From Cadophora sp. MPI-SDFR-AT-0126 (Eukaryota > Ascomycota > Leotiomycetes > Helotiales > Ploettnerulaceae): a stretch of DNA of 64,000 bases. The notes under the pieces were generated by a model. That model saw only the letters and a list, made by a program, of their open reading frames with translations. It was not told where the DNA came from and made no database searches. The stretch lies in NCBI GenBank assembly GCA_020747065.1, contig JAGMVK010000022.1, positions 434,001 to 498,000 on the forward strand. Reading direction: 5' to 3'. Within the stretch, counting starts at the first letter, position 1; every line of letters begins with the position of its first letter. This document shows, piece by piece, positions 10,682 through 23,885 of this stretch. The position numbers were made by a program, and so were the translations under genes.

Positions 10682-12894
10682 ATGCTGCGCGCTTCACTTC
10701 GGTCGTCGAGGGCCTTTGGTTACAAGTCCAATGTAGCCAGTGCCGGACGTCAATGGCAGGCCATACAGTCAACTCGGGTGTCTTCGGGAGGTGTGGTGAG
10801 AGCTCCCAATTCCCAAATAAACTCAATTGAGGATTAGACAGAATACTGACAACGACTTCTGCATGTAGAGAGGATATGCCGATGTCAACAAAGCTAGCAT
10901 TGCAGATTCTAAACCGATAGTCCTTCCTGGCTCGCGCAGCGATAGTACCTCTGAACCACTTCCTCCTGGAGCCGTACAACCTCCACTTTACACACCACCA
11001 ACTGCGAAAACAGACACACCAGTTGGATCTACCATCGCTCCTCCCAATATTCCTGCTAGTAAAACAGTGCCGCCAGCTGCTACTTCTCCCCCGCCTCCTC
11101 CACCGCCCAAACCGAAACGCAAATTCTTCCGGAAGTTCTTCACAACCATCTTCCTTCTCTCATCACTGGGATTTGCCGGAGGTGTATACTATAGCAGAGT
11201 GAACGACAATTTCCACGACTTCTTTACCGAATATGTGCCGTTTGGAGAAGAGGCAGTCTTGTACTTTGAGGAGAGGGAATTTCGCAAGCGTTTCCCGAAG
11301 ATCGCAGGCCGTGCTGGAACTCCTCCTAGAGATACTGGAGAATCAATCAAAATCCCGAGCCAAAGTGGAGTTTCTTGGAAGGTTACTGAGGATTCGAAGC
11401 CCCCCGCTGGGAGACACGCCAATGCTACGAAGCCCGATGCACCGAAGCCAAAGGAAGCTTTGCGAACTCCTCAAGAGACCAAGCCAGCTGAGCAGGTCAA
11501 GGCTGTAGAGGTGGCTAAAAAGGAAGCTGATCCTCCTGCTCCTAAAGCTACTCTACCAGCCAAATCCCCAGAACCGCAGGCTCCCGCCAAGCCAGGACAC
11601 CCGGTCTCTGCAGCACCAACTACAACAGCCAAAGGAGTTCCATTCACTCCCCCTGAAGTTGACCAGCCATCAAAATTCCCTCCTGAGATTACTCGAATCG
11701 ACCCCATCAATGTTCAAGATGCAAAAGAACCTCTTGTCCAGGACTTAGTCAAGATCATCAACGACATCATCACTGTTGTAAATGCTGATAATGCCGATTC
11801 AAAATTCTCGGGCGCTATTGGTAAAGCCAAGCAGGAAATCAACAAAGTTGGATCAAAGATCAAGGCATTGAAGGACGCCGCTGAGAAGGATGCCGAGGCT
11901 AAGATCAAGGCTGAAAAGGCAGACTTTGATCGAGCTGCTAAGGAGCTCATCCGAAGAGTCGAGGCTGAGATGCAGACTCAGCAGTCACAATGGCAAGAAG
12001 AGTATCAGACTGAAAGAGAGAAGATTCAACAAAACTATGAGCAGAAGCTTAAGACCGAAGTTCAAACTGCAAATGAGGTCAACGAACAACGTCTCCGTAA
12101 CGGCCTGCTCGAGCAAGCTGTTGAGATGAAGCGCAAGTTCATGGAGGAGCTTCAACAACGTGTGGAGGAGGAGCGTAACGGTCGTCTCGGCAAGCTTTCT
12201 GACCTCACAAATACCGTCAATGAGCTTGAGAAGTTGACCACAGACTGGAACTCCGTCGTCGATGCAAATTTGAAGACACAACACCTTCATGTTGCAGTTG
12301 AGGCTGTCCGTGCGAATCTTGAGAAGAGCCAAGTTCCACGACCTTTCATCAAGGAACTCGCCGCGCTAAAGGAAATTGCCTCGGACGACGCTGTAGTAAA
12401 TGCTGCCATCGCATCCATCAACCCTACTGCATACCAAAAAGGCGTTCCATCGTCCGCACAACTAATCGACCGTTTCCGCCGTGTAGCCGGCGAAGTTCGA
12501 AAAGCTTCTCTCCTACCCGAAGAAGCCGGCGTAGCTAGTCATGCCTCCAGCTACGTCTTGAGCAAGCTTCTGTTCAAGAAGAAGGGTCTTGCTACTGGTG
12601 ACGACGTGGAGAGCATCTTGACGCGAACAGAGACCTTCCTCGAGGAGGGTGATCTGGATGCTGCTGCGAGAGAAATGAATGGACTGCAAGGGTGGGCGAA
12701 GACGCTGAGTAGGGACTGGTTGGGTGAGGTTAGGAAGGTGTTGGAGGTGCAGCAGGCTTTGGATGTAAGATTATATTCCTCCCCTCGGCCCCATGTCACT
12801 TGTCTTCAGTCCATTACCACATTCGAAAAATTTGCTAATGATCCCGCAGGTAATCGCTACAGAAGCCCGGCTACAAAGCTTGAGAGTCGAGTAG
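10682..12894 (+). CDS. mic60: MICOS complex subunit MIC60 (mitofilin)
   Basis: This inner-membrane protein organises crista junctions. Three exons: 10682-10795, 10869-12764 and 12850-12894, giving 684 aa. The start ATG at 10682 opens a basic, Ser/Arg-rich mitochondrial presequence (MLRASLRSSRAFGYK). A proline-rich linker is followed by one transmembrane helix at about residues 128-147 (FTTIFLLSSLGFAGGVYY), just before the conserved FTEYVPFGEEAV block. A Pro/Ala/Lys-rich intermembrane linker leads into a long Lys/Glu-rich coiled coil (about 280-420) and then the mitofilin domain. The last exon is 45 bp and supplies the typical C-terminal end ...QSLRVE; without this splice the frame would run into unrelated sequence. 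Confidence 0.95.
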
Positions 12895-15800
12895 GGGCAC
12901 ACTACCTTTCCTTTGTACATGCATGATTGTAGAGTGAACATGGGGCCGGGAGCGGAAAGTGAGGCCAGTAGTCTAGATAGCTCCTGAGCCTACTAGACTT
13001 TGTACGAGGTACAAAAATAGATATGTAACTTTATTATGCATCTTTCTTCCTGTAGTTGTGCTGTTTGTTGTTTCCTTACACCATTATTGAGCTTGCAGTC
13101 GTTCTAAGAGTGACATTTGCAATTGTAATGGTAGTGCCGAGCTTTGAAAATCTCCCATGCCATGAATGGTGCGTAGAGAGGCCATGTGCGGGCAAGTGGC
13201 GCCCAGTTACAATAAACTTGGTCTTCAATTTATCTATTTTACTTTCCATTCGGTTATTCATCTATCTACTTATCTCCCACACGCTTATTTAACAAAGTAG
13301 TCTCCTACAATTCCTCTGATCTAGATCGACGTCTCTGAAATCTACCTGCGGACCTACGTACTTGTTACAGACCAACTCGTTACGAGCTCCTGCAGAATAC
13401 TAATTCCACCATCGATGTTGCAATATCCGGACTCTATCCACTGTCTGCTCTGTTTTTGTCCTTGTTTGTTTGTGGTGGCTACGAAGCAGGGAGAGTCTGC
13501 GTATGAGAGATCGGAGGGTGAACGAGGCGCGCAGATCGTAAATAGAGGTTTTGAGCTGTTACGAGTCCCCGCGCGGGCGGGGAGGAGGGGGAGGGAGGGG
13601 GGCCTGGATTTTGGCTGCTGAGTGGGCGAGTGAGTGAGTCATTCTTGGATCTTGCAGAATGTTTAAATGAGGAAGGGCGTGTTAAGTGTGACCGATCGTC
13701 CGGGGATGAGAGGGGAGGGGTTAGGGAAGATGAGGGGGAGATCGTGGTGTTGATCTCGATATGGACAGCTTGGGGTGGGGAGAGAAATAGCGGTGTTGAT
13801 GTTTCGAAATGCCGGTCTGCTCTGATCTCTTTAATGTTGTGTGTTAGCACTGAGGTGCAGAGTTGTGGTGGAATTATTGAGGTTGCATTGGGGGCGTTGC
13901 TCGTGGGAGTTCTGTAGCTCAGGAGATACCCACGAGGTTAGGAATCTTGCTGTCTGGGGAGAACTTAGGTAAGATGACGATGTTGGGGAGCTGATGTTGC
14001 TCTTGATGAGGAGCTTGGTTGCAGAACTGGTGATTGTGGGGTCTTGAATGCGTTTTTGTTTGTCTCTTTGGGGATGCTGATTGGAAGTGTGGTGTGACGG
14101 AGGATGTCGCTACTTGGATATGTCGATGGGATGTTGCTGGATATGTTGCTGCTCGTAGGGAGATAGCCACGAAATTGTGTGCCTTGCTGATAGGGGATGT
14201 TCAGGATGTTGATGTTAGTATGGCGAGCTTGATTTTGGAAGTGGTGGTATTAGCATACTTGACATGTTGGTTGGTTTGAGCATGCTGGTAGGAGTTGTGA
14301 TCTGACCAGGGAATGTCGTCGAGGTTGTGTTGCTGAAAGCATCGCTGAGGATGTTATCGTCCTTCAGGAGAGCCCGGATGCCAGTTATCAGGGGAGATAT
14401 CTGGATATTGATATTGAGTAAATGATGTTGATTTGGAGGACTTGGCTAGGATGTGGAGTTGGCCTTGCCAGCATTATTTTGAGAATTCGGAGTTGTCTAA
14501 GGTTTCTATTGGAATCAGTGAGTGCCGTTGAGGTTTTATCGGCTTGGGCATAGCTGGAGGTGTGCTGTCCTAAAGACGGTAGTCGCCAACTCCATGATCC
14601 TTCCATTGCTGAGAATGGAATATTGCGTGTATCGAGGCTGAGAACATCCGCTATTTCGCAAAGGGGCAATGAAGCCCCAAAAGATGTCTAGCCTAGTGCA
14701 ACAACTGATTTTCGAGGAGAGGCTTGAATTCGGTGCTCGTCGAGCTCACTTTGGGTCACTCGTTGGGAATGTGTGCAGGATATCAAAGTGCAATGGTCAT
14801 AGTTTGACAAAAAAGAGTTGATCTATTGGGTTTTGGAATGCCGTATTTTGGGCCTCTCACCAAGATCGTGTAGCATACGCTGTGAGCCTGAAGTTGAGGA
14901 TCAACTGCTCTCTCCAAGTTTCATTATCGAAACCACGACCCCTTGAATGTAGCTTGCAGATGGAAACGAGTTGGAATCGTTCTTGCGGAGTTGAGAAGTA
15001 AGAGGTGTTTGCTGTCACCTGTCGTCGATAGTTGGAATAGCTTGTATTTTGTTCTTACATTGGTTGCACTGCGAAAGTCATGTCTCGATCCTGCTCCCCG
15101 AAGCATCCGCTAACGATAGGCTAAAGATTTTGCGAAGCTCTATGGATTTGAAGTAACTGGCTGGCTTGACGGCCTACCTGGCCGTTGTTGAAAGTTTTCT
15201 CAGACTGCTTGAATGTTGTAACCGCAAATCCCCTGTGATACTCGTGTATGTAACTCACTTGAAAGAGTAAGATCATAGAGACATTGGGAAGTGATGACCG
15301 CTCAAATCCGAGCCAAGCAGTAAGCTGGCGAGATGACGAGAGATGGCCTCTTGAGGAGATACAATGCGCTCAGCAAAGCTCGTCGACTCACACAAGCTCA
15401 CAACTTTGGTTGGTCTCCCGTGGCTGTCGCTGCGATTGTGTGATGGCAATCAATAGACCTCGATCTCATTTCACAGGGCCATACAAAGAGAGAGTATGAG
15501 TGGATTAGAGTCTTGGAGATCTACTCGCGTGATGTGGTACTTTTGTCTTTTGTGCGCCACTGCACACCTCTGCCAAGAGCGGCAAAGTGAGGATATCCGC
15601 TTAAGGAAGGAGATTCGTTGAAGCAGCGCGACTTTAGCGAGAAAGTAGACAATACCCTGAAAATGGAAGCCCGGAATGTAAGACATCTTGGGAATCTTGA
15701 TATGGAGCCACTTGTGACATGTGCGTCTACCGTGCCGCCTTGGGTGGTTGATGTGGTGAACGCCATCTGCAATCGAAGGTTGATGGAAGTCGTGGAAGTG

Positions 15801-18093
15801 GGCTTCCAGCTTGGCAGTTGGATGTTTCTCATGTGTGGCAGTAATAGGGCGATTGCTGTGGCGAACGAAAATTAGTCTTGCTATCCTCGAGGATCTCAGT
15901 CTTGTTTGGAAGGAGGTGAGCAGGTCACCCCTCTACTCAGTCGATGCGGATAGATATCTGAATCTCAGAAAGCCATGTTCAGATCGACTGGTCGATGACT
16001 CCATGTCTGTCTCAACCACTCTGGGCACTGAATTGGTGCGTGGTCTATCCGCTGAGAAGCATGGGAGCATGCTAGGCAACCAATCTATGCTGTTTGTCAA
16101 ATCTTGTGGTACTGCTTGTATCTGTTTAGCACGAAGTTTCAAGTCAGTTGTGCTTGGGGTGCCACAGCGTAATCCTCATTTGCTACAAGGAGCTTAGGGC
16201 GAAATAATTTGCTGTACGCCATAGCACAGAGAGGTCGTAAGACACAGTCGTGACAACGCAACACATACTAAAGTCTCCTCGATAGGTGAGATAATAGGAA
16301 ACAGTAATTCAATCACTTGAAGGATTATCAACGACCGAGGTTAGCGAAAAGGAGGGAACCTACCCAAACTGGCGGATCTGAGCCTCGGCTAACCTATCGA
16401 CTGTAAACAAGTTCGTTGAAGTCTGTTGTAACCCTGTCGGGAAAATAGACCGGCCTGGTCCAATATCAATATAAATGTTTTCGGCCGACATTGAAGCCTT
16501 TGCCACAAGGCTTTCCATGAAGTCTTCAATTGCCAAGCGGCTGCAATTGGAAGGAGGTATTCTCACTGTGTTAGTCGCTCGCTTATTAGTCACTGCCGAG
16601 GAAGCGGCAAGAGAGGGGCAGAGGCAGACCGACATTCCTGGCCCTCTGGTTTAAAATATTTCAGCCTCCGTGTGTTGTTTATTGTCTTCGCCGAGTGTCA
16701 ACAAACATGTCGCAATGTCGAATGTGTCGTGAGATAAGTCATGTTTCGCGGCCTTTTCCTTTTTGCTTGTGCAACATCAGCATCTCGGGAGAGCCGTTCT
16801 GAGCCATCACTATGGCACATCCCAGACGCATGCCCACCTGCATGGGCACTTCTTCCGGGCCCCCCATCTCAACCAAGAAGATGGATCTCCAAGAATATCC
16901 ACAGTTTGGCCCGACTACTCGAGCACCAAGCACCAGCCAATATTTGCTCAGTGTTCTGACCCTTGTCTGGATAGGCTCATTTCCAGGATACGATCCTTTT
17001 CGACCCCGCTGAGAACAGGGCCATGGGGTCGACAGAATGCTTGCTCAGTTCCACGCAGTCAGCTCCAATCATCAAAGCTGTCATCACAACTGTTGGAGTT
17101 TTGAGTTTTTGCTGGCTCTATCTCGAGCATTATCGTTGTCTAGATGCACAGCAATATTGACAACAATTCCCCGAGGTGTGGCAAGATTGTGGCAATCAGA
17201 CAGAGACTGAAAGAGAATCTTCCTCAAGACCCGAAATATTAGGCAAAATCTGTCATGTGCAAAAGGATGGTCAGGAGCGGTCTTATCTCACCGTTTTCGC
17301 GACACCAGTTAGAGCTTCTTTCGCCTTGGCGACTGGGATATGTCCCGCTACTTTTGGCATTTAGTCCGACTCCAACAAGTCTTGGAAGCAGACTTGCAAG
17401 CATCAAGATTGCAGCTCTCTGTTTTAATATGTGGAAATAATGCATGATACGCGACCGCGATCATCGGCTGAACGAATCAATGCGCGCGCTGGGAAACGGC
17501 AAATGAACCTTGCTTGGAGCTGAAGCGGGGGTGACAAAAAAAGGCTGGGCCTGTAACAAGAAGTGCCACAACGCCTTCCACAGCGCTGTGGGATGCTTAA
17601 TTGCCTTGGCGGCCAGAGGAGGCAGGTGGATATCGTAGAAGGTGAAAAAGAATGTTCGAAAAGTCGTCGAGAAGCCCAATCGCTCTCGTGAGCCCACTAA
17701 TGGTGATTGTGGCGATACCTTGGCAGTGGTTGGCACTCTAACCAGGCAGGTCGGCGCTGGGATGAGATATGCAAGTGGCAGGTCAAGCACTAGAGCGGCA
17801 GAAGATCGTGAGAGCTGGAGTGCGAGTGCCAGATAGTGAGAAGATCGCCGTCTTGAACTCTCGTGTGACGGTAGGGATTCTGCTTGGCGGTCCATTCAGG
17901 CAGGTCGAAATAGTCGTGATAAGGCGATAGAGGATCACTGGCGCCAAGAATGGATGCAACAATCTATTTGACCCCTGAAGACAAGATGTATGCGTTTCAA
18001 GCATGAGGCTATAAGGGGGGATTGGATCCCCGCGAAAAGGAACGCTTGCCACGTCCCTTAACGACTCGACTCGACGACCACAACAGACGATTC
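12895..18093. other. Gene-poor interval (5.2 kb)
   Basis: No convincing gene was found. The best coding-like stretch is on the minus strand at 16635-16360, a 91-codon frame that ends just before a GTAGGT donor-like site. It has no family match and I could not connect it to further exons. Around 13.4-14.7 kb the minus strand is rich in CA and AAC, resembling a transcribed fungal leader. Other frames (15618-16197 +, 17461-17895 -) show no motif or splice partner. The interval may hold long untranslated or noncoding transcripts or the extended promoter of the OPT transporter. Confidence 0.4.
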
Positions 18094-20572
18094 ATGATGG
18101 AGTCCGAAAAGGTAGCCTATGCTACGTCTCAGCCTGACTCTCAGGAGCGGGATATTGACAAGCACACCTACTCGGTAGATGTCAACGAAAACGAGCATGA
18201 CCCATACCATGAGGATCCTCATGCCGTTCTCGACAACAAATTCCCCTTCCCAAAGCTCCATGGTTTGCCTGAAGAAGATGCGCAGATCACCCTCCGCGCT
18301 CTGCTTATCGGGTGCTGCTTGGGTGCGGTCGTTTCTGCCTCCAACATTTATTTGGGACTCAAGACCGGATGGACATTTGGAGCTTCGCTTTTCGGTTCAA
18401 TTCTCGGTTTCGCCATCCTCAAACCCCTGTCTAAGGTTGCTCCAAAAATTCTGTTCGGAGGATACTTTGGCCCAAAGGTAGGAACAATTAAGAGCTTGCG
18501 CCGTTGCCTTTGCTGATTCGAACCCCACAGGAAAATGTCACCGTGCAGTCGTCCGCGACAGCTGCTGGTGGATTGGGTATAATTTTCGTTGGTGCCATTC
18601 CTGCCAGTATGTGCCATTGATCTGCTTGATCTCCTCCCTAACCAGTTCTTTCATGACACTGACCGCTCCCATAGTGTACCAAATGGATCTTCTCTCTAAG
18701 AAGCCACAAGATGACTATGGAAAGCTGGTCACATTCTCATTGTGTACCGCATACTACGGACTCTTCTTCGCCATCGCGCTGAGGAAGTTTTACATTCTCA
18801 AGCTGAAGCTCATCTTTCCGTCGCCAACCGCCGTTGCTTACACCATTCGTGCTCTCCACGCAGGTGGAGCAGCGGGTGAGAAAGCCGCCACCAGAAAAGC
18901 GAAGGTCCTCGCAATTTCCTTTGCAGCTGCCGTGATATTGCGAGTCGTCTCGATGTACGCCCCTGGTATCCTATGGGATCACCATGTTTTCTGGTGGTTG
19001 TACACCTGGGGCTGGAAGGGTGTCATTAGTATCGTCTCCTGGGGCTGGTTCTTCGAGTACACTCCAGCTTTCCTCGGGGCTGGAATTCTCTCTGGAATGA
19101 ACGCCTCCTTGTCCTTCTTCTTGGGCGATGTCCTCGCATGGGCTATCATCGGTCCGGCCACAATCAAGCAAGGTATTACTTTCGGTGGCCCGTCTTCTGA
19201 AGAATACCCAGGATTGAGAAGCTACAACAGCTTGGGCGTTCCGAAAGGATTCACCTCGCAGAAGCACCACCCTTCGCCCCGTTACTGGAATTTGTGGATC
19301 GGGGTCATGGTCATGCTCTGCGCATCCTTTGCCGAGGTTGCCATGAACTCTCCAATGATGTACCGTGGGCTGAAGAGGGCCTTTTTCGAAACCGCTGAGA
19401 AATTTCCCAAGACCCGCGCCTTTGCCGAGAAGCATCGCCAGGCCGAAGAAGATTCGATCGATCCATCTCCAAAAGAAGAGCAGGTCCCAATCTGGGCTTG
19501 GTCGACTGGTATTGTCTGTGCGATCGCTGTCTCGATGATTGTGCTTGCCCTCCAGTACAGCGTCAGCCCCGGCCTTACCATTCTTGCCGTCATTCTCGCC
19601 TTCATTTTCTCCTTCATTGCCGCGCAATCAGCAGGAGCTACTGATATCAACCCAGTGTCAACTTGTGCAAAGGCATCTCAACTTGTTTTCGGTGGTGTCA
19701 CCCAAGGACAGGGCCTCCACGGCAACAAGGCGTTGACTATCAACATGACTGCTGGTATTGTTGCTGGTGGCGCAGCTGCGCAATCCGTCGACATGTTGGG
19801 CGATTTGCGAACAGGTTACCTGCTCTCTGCCTCTCCATATGCACAATTCATCGCCCAAGGTGTCGGCTCTTTCTTCAGTATTTTCCTTTGCACTGGTTTC
19901 TTCGTGCTGTTCTCGAATGCTTACCCTTGTATTATTGATGGGGGTTGGGACGAGGAGATAGACGGGAAGTGCCAGTAAGTATCATTCAACTTTGTTACTC
20001 TTGGGGACTCAGAAGCGACTGTTTCGTGGTCGACTATTGATCTACGCTGTTCAAAACGAATCAAGCTAACTCGTGAACCAGGTTCGGCATTCCGTCAGTC
20101 GCTGCATGGAAGGCCGTTGCAACAGCCGTCACTTCGACTGAGTTTCCCGTGCCCAACTCCTCGGCTATCACGGCGCTCTGCTTGGGAATTTTAGCCATCG
20201 TCATGGTTGTTTCCAAGTACACTTGGGGTAAGTGCTCACGAGCAGAACAACTCTCCTTTATAACGCTAACCAACCTCCTTAGTCCCAGCCAAGTACCACC
20301 GTTACATTCCCAACATGAACGCTGTCGGTCTTGCGTTCACCCTTCCCCAGACGCAATACGCCACCGCCATGGCTACCGGAGCCATCCTCTCCAAGATCTG
20401 GCTCAAGAAGAGCCCAACCACCTGGAACGAGTACGCCTATTCTATTGCTGCCGGTGCTTGCGCTGGAGAAGGTATTGGAGGCGTTATCAACGCTCTTTTC
20501 CAGGTCGTCGGTATTTCTGGTGACAAGTATGGTTCGGCAGTTGCTTGCCCTGGCAAGGAGTATTGTGGTTAA
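18094..20572 (+). CDS. OPT-family oligopeptide/metal transporter, 731 aa
   Basis: This is a multi-pass proton-coupled transporter of the OPT family; members carry small peptides, glutathione or metal chelates. Five exons: 18094-18477, 18531-18606, 18675-19974, 20082-20227 and 20283-20572. All introns are GT-AG and keep the frame. Two adjacent ATGs (18094 and 18097) follow an in-frame stop, so the start is well bounded. Family marks include TLRALLIGCCLGAVVSASN (first membrane segment), GLKTGWTFGAS, QSSATAAGG and FPSPTAVAYTIRALH. More than ten hydrophobic segments are visible. The acidic cytosolic N terminus is about 60 residues. The substrate cannot be told from sequence. Confidence 0.93.
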
Positions 20573-22013
20573 ATGGATCCAGCAGTGGCGCATAGTCGGT
20601 GCTTGAGTGAAAAGCGAGGAGCAGGATCGTAGCAACATAATGGACAATGAGCGAAATGTTTGAGTAGAATATTTGTCTCACAAAGACGTTATAATAAACA
20701 TCATTCGTTTTCTCACCAGATATAAGCACGGTGCAAACCTTATTTGTGGTACGTTTCCTCGTTGCCTAGTACCAACAATTGCTGGTCTTTGCTCGGAACT
20801 TCATTTCATTCCAAATGCATTCGTCATGCGTAGATTGTCAATTGTTGTTGCGTGGCATCGTTGCCTACATATCACAACATGAGTCCAAAATCAGACATCG
20901 TGACCGCACTGTGTTTTCTCCCTTCTTTCTGTCTTAATCGGTGAATTATAAAGCCTGAAGTGCAAAATGAGATTCAAAAAAGGAAAAGAAAGAAAAAAGA
21001 CAGAAAGTAAAGCGAGAAATGGTTTGATATGTAAGGAAAAGTCGTCTCCTTCTTCATTGAGCATAGAGTAGTGCTGACATATCGAGAAAAGGATGTCTCT
21101 ATCCGATGGCTCGGCACTGTCAACACATCCGAAGCTAGGGAACCTTGTAATAAGTACCGCGTCTAATATATACCTCGCGAGGATCGGCCCATAATATATA
21201 CGGGAAATGGGTTTCCACTCTGTCGCTTATGTTATGGCGTATTTCTCTTGCCGGTTTGAAGATAGCAATCACCCCCCCCCCCCCTTCCCCCCCCTCCATG
21301 CAAACATTCTCACTACTTGCACGATTTATAGAGCCGCATAGCACCGTCAGGGAATTGCCAGGATTCTTGGAGCAAGATAAATGAAGCCCCTCCCTCTCTT
21401 GTTTCCAGGACTCTAAAACAATGTGATTTATGGTCAGGTTAGGGCTCATATACAGGGGCTATCTAAGATCCGTGAAGGACTGCTCGCTTAGGTCTTTTGC
21501 AAAAACACAGGATCCGGCAAGTCTACTTTCTCCCTCGAATCAACGCGACGCGTGAGTCTCATTGTTTCCACAAGATGGTAGCAGCGCTACACTACAGAAG
21601 CAGAGAGTGTAAACATTTCATGTTGTGTCTCCCGAGCTTTAAGAATTAAGAAATTCGAAATTGCAGACTGTTCGCACGAAGTGAATGAACCGCGTGAATC
21701 AAGATTATAAGGTGACCCATAGTCGATGCCAGCTTTCAAGTGGACTAGATTTTGGTAAATTCAGTACTTTATAAGATGAACCTCTCCCGACTTCTCATAC
21801 CATCAGTCGAATTTTTACAAATTCAAACCCCACGTCTTCTTTTCCTTCGCCGTCTGTACAGCAGCATTCTTCGTCCCAGTCGGACAGCTCGATGATCTTT
21901 ACGAGTTTCCCATAGACACTGCTGGCCGTGAGACCCGCCATCGCATCAATATCAGGTCACTAAGGAGCTCAAAATAAACCTGACACCGAGGTTAAAAAGC
22001 CGTTCATAACTTC
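20573..22013. other. Intergenic, AT-rich in places
   Basis: 1.4 kb downstream of the OPT gene. It holds a 13-C homopolymer (21272-21284) followed by TT and a second C run, and no supported gene. Confidence 0.45.
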
Positions 22014-22752
22014 TATGAGGCAACAACTTGTCTGCGACGGGCATGCGTATGATGTCACGCCTGTGCCGACGCCTACTTCGCCCTCGTTCTTTTATTACAT
22101 TGCACCGCATGAGCAGAAACAATATACAAAGTCATTAAAACAACTAGATCCTGCTTCGAAGTTCAGTCTTGAGGTCGGATGACACCATCTCACGCCAGTG
22201 AGCGCGGGCGTATCGACGAGACATGAAATGGTGGATTGGAAGCATCTTTACACCGTCTATCATTTTCGTGGCATGGGACTTGATAATTGCTCAAATGATT
22301 AGACACTGACAAGTTTACGCTAGTGAATCAACCCGTAAAATACCCAGTGCAGGTCTGGGCCCGAAAATTGAACATCGGTATCTCACAGAGACTCTCCGTG
22401 CCTCTCTTACCCTTGACAATATCCCGTTAAGCGCTTTCGAGTGTATGTTGAAATATCCAACAAATACCACCTTCTCTTCCGGGACTTTTAGCAAGCATTG
22501 GATGCGCCATTGGCTCAGTATTTTGCAAAACAATGCTGTGAGTTTGTCCAGAAATGGAAAATCAAAACTACCAAACTGGAGGAACAGTTCAATGGTGATA
22601 ACGAGAGCAACCGCTCAGTCTCAAGAGGAAAGCTCAACGACACCAGTCTCGGTGAAATCATGCCACTGAGAGCTCCAAATATGCCTTTCCTGCGTCTTGA
22701 CCCCGGATGTTGGCTGAGCAAGAAAGTGGTAATCGCTTTCCCGAAGTTCTAA
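22014..22752 (+). pseudogene. Possible decayed gene
   Basis: Three coding-like stretches lie on the same strand in different frames. 22014 to about 22184 is ATG-started and ends ...LKQLDPASKFSLEVG plus a stop. 22310 to about 22500 reads ...RYLTETLRASLTLDNIPL.... 22498-22752 reads ...LAQYFAKQCCEFVQKW.... A frame change near 22495 joins the second and third in a way that would keep a helical, protein-like sequence. There is no start codon for the middle part and no clear splice signals. I do not recognise a family; this may be an eroded gene. Confidence 0.25.
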
Positions 22753-23737
22753 GTTAAGCTGCTGTTGTTGGTGCTGGACATGACCCTTTGGAGTTTTCTC
22801 TTCTGACCCTCACGCAAATAAAGCATTTCACTTCCTGTAATCGATAATCATCAGCCTCTGCAATCATCACATCGGCACCTCATCAAGCAACCGCACACCA
22901 TCGTCCATTCGAGTTCCATCAGTTGCAGTTCACCATGTTTTGTTACAAGATTCTTCTTTCATGTTGTGTAGTTGGATTCGCTTCGGCATACACCCTCCCA
23001 GCAGGGCTCCATGATGGTTTATACGGGGCCTTCCTGGACGATCGTGGAAATGAAGTCCACCGCCGCCTGCCTCCCCCGAGTCTTGAAAATATCAACACGA
23101 ATACCACTGTTCTGGAAGAAAGACAAACTGATGGAGGTGGTGGAGGAGATCAATTGCCTCCGCAATTCAGATGTGGTTGTGGGTAAGCAAAATCCATGGT
23201 GGTTTCCTGTTGTTGAGCAGCTGAAGTTAAAAACGAGCAGCTTCATCATGGACCACGGGGGCTGTGACGCATCCGTCCAAGATTTGAAGGATCAAGTATG
23301 AAATTCCGATAGAGATCCTTCCTCTGTTATAGCTCTTCAACACGAGTCGTCAATAATCAATATTTTCCCTTTCAACAGCACTACTCGCAAGAATAGAAAA
23401 GAATTGTTTTGGACCAGCTCTCTCGACCTCAGCTACTAAATTAGAAATATTCGCTAACCTGACTATGATCCGTAGCTCGGGAGCGGTGTCAGCTGGATCA
23501 ATGCAAATTCCGCCTGGTATTCTATCAGGAGTAACGTGGTAAGTACTCATGCCCGTGACCAATTGACGTTCCAACTAATGGTCTCCAGGTATCTTTCATC
23601 TGTGTTGGTCCCTACGGTGCCAACTTCAGGGCGTCCAGCTTTCAATCAGCTACTGAGCAGATCACATATCATTGTGGCTCATATGTTGCTGGAACAAAGA
23701 GCATGGAGAACCTTCTCGGGTATCAATTCCTGGGTTA

Positions 23738-23781
23738 ACGTCTCACCCCTGGTTTCCGCCCACCCCTACATTCCGCCCACC
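23738..23781 (+). repeat. Left terminal inverted repeat of the pogo-type element
   Basis: 44 bp beginning ACGTCTCACCCCTGGTTTCC. It matches the reverse complement of 25527-25570 with one mismatch at position 32. It contains two copies of CCGCCCACC, possible transposase-binding subrepeats. Confidence 0.93.
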
Positions 23782-23885
23782 TCGCTTAGCCTCACCGCTT
23801 CTTGTACCACCCAACTTCAATAATTATTTAATATTTTATTCTCTAATCGATTTTCTTGAAATTTGGAATGTGAATTGATCTCATC

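Noticed and set aside
15811..16197. 128-codon plus-strand frame
   Set aside because: No motif; the same stretch is also open on the minus strand; composition does not look coding.
17461..17895. 144-codon minus-strand frame
   Set aside because: Low-complexity Ser/Leu/Pro composition, opposed by other frames, no splice or family support.
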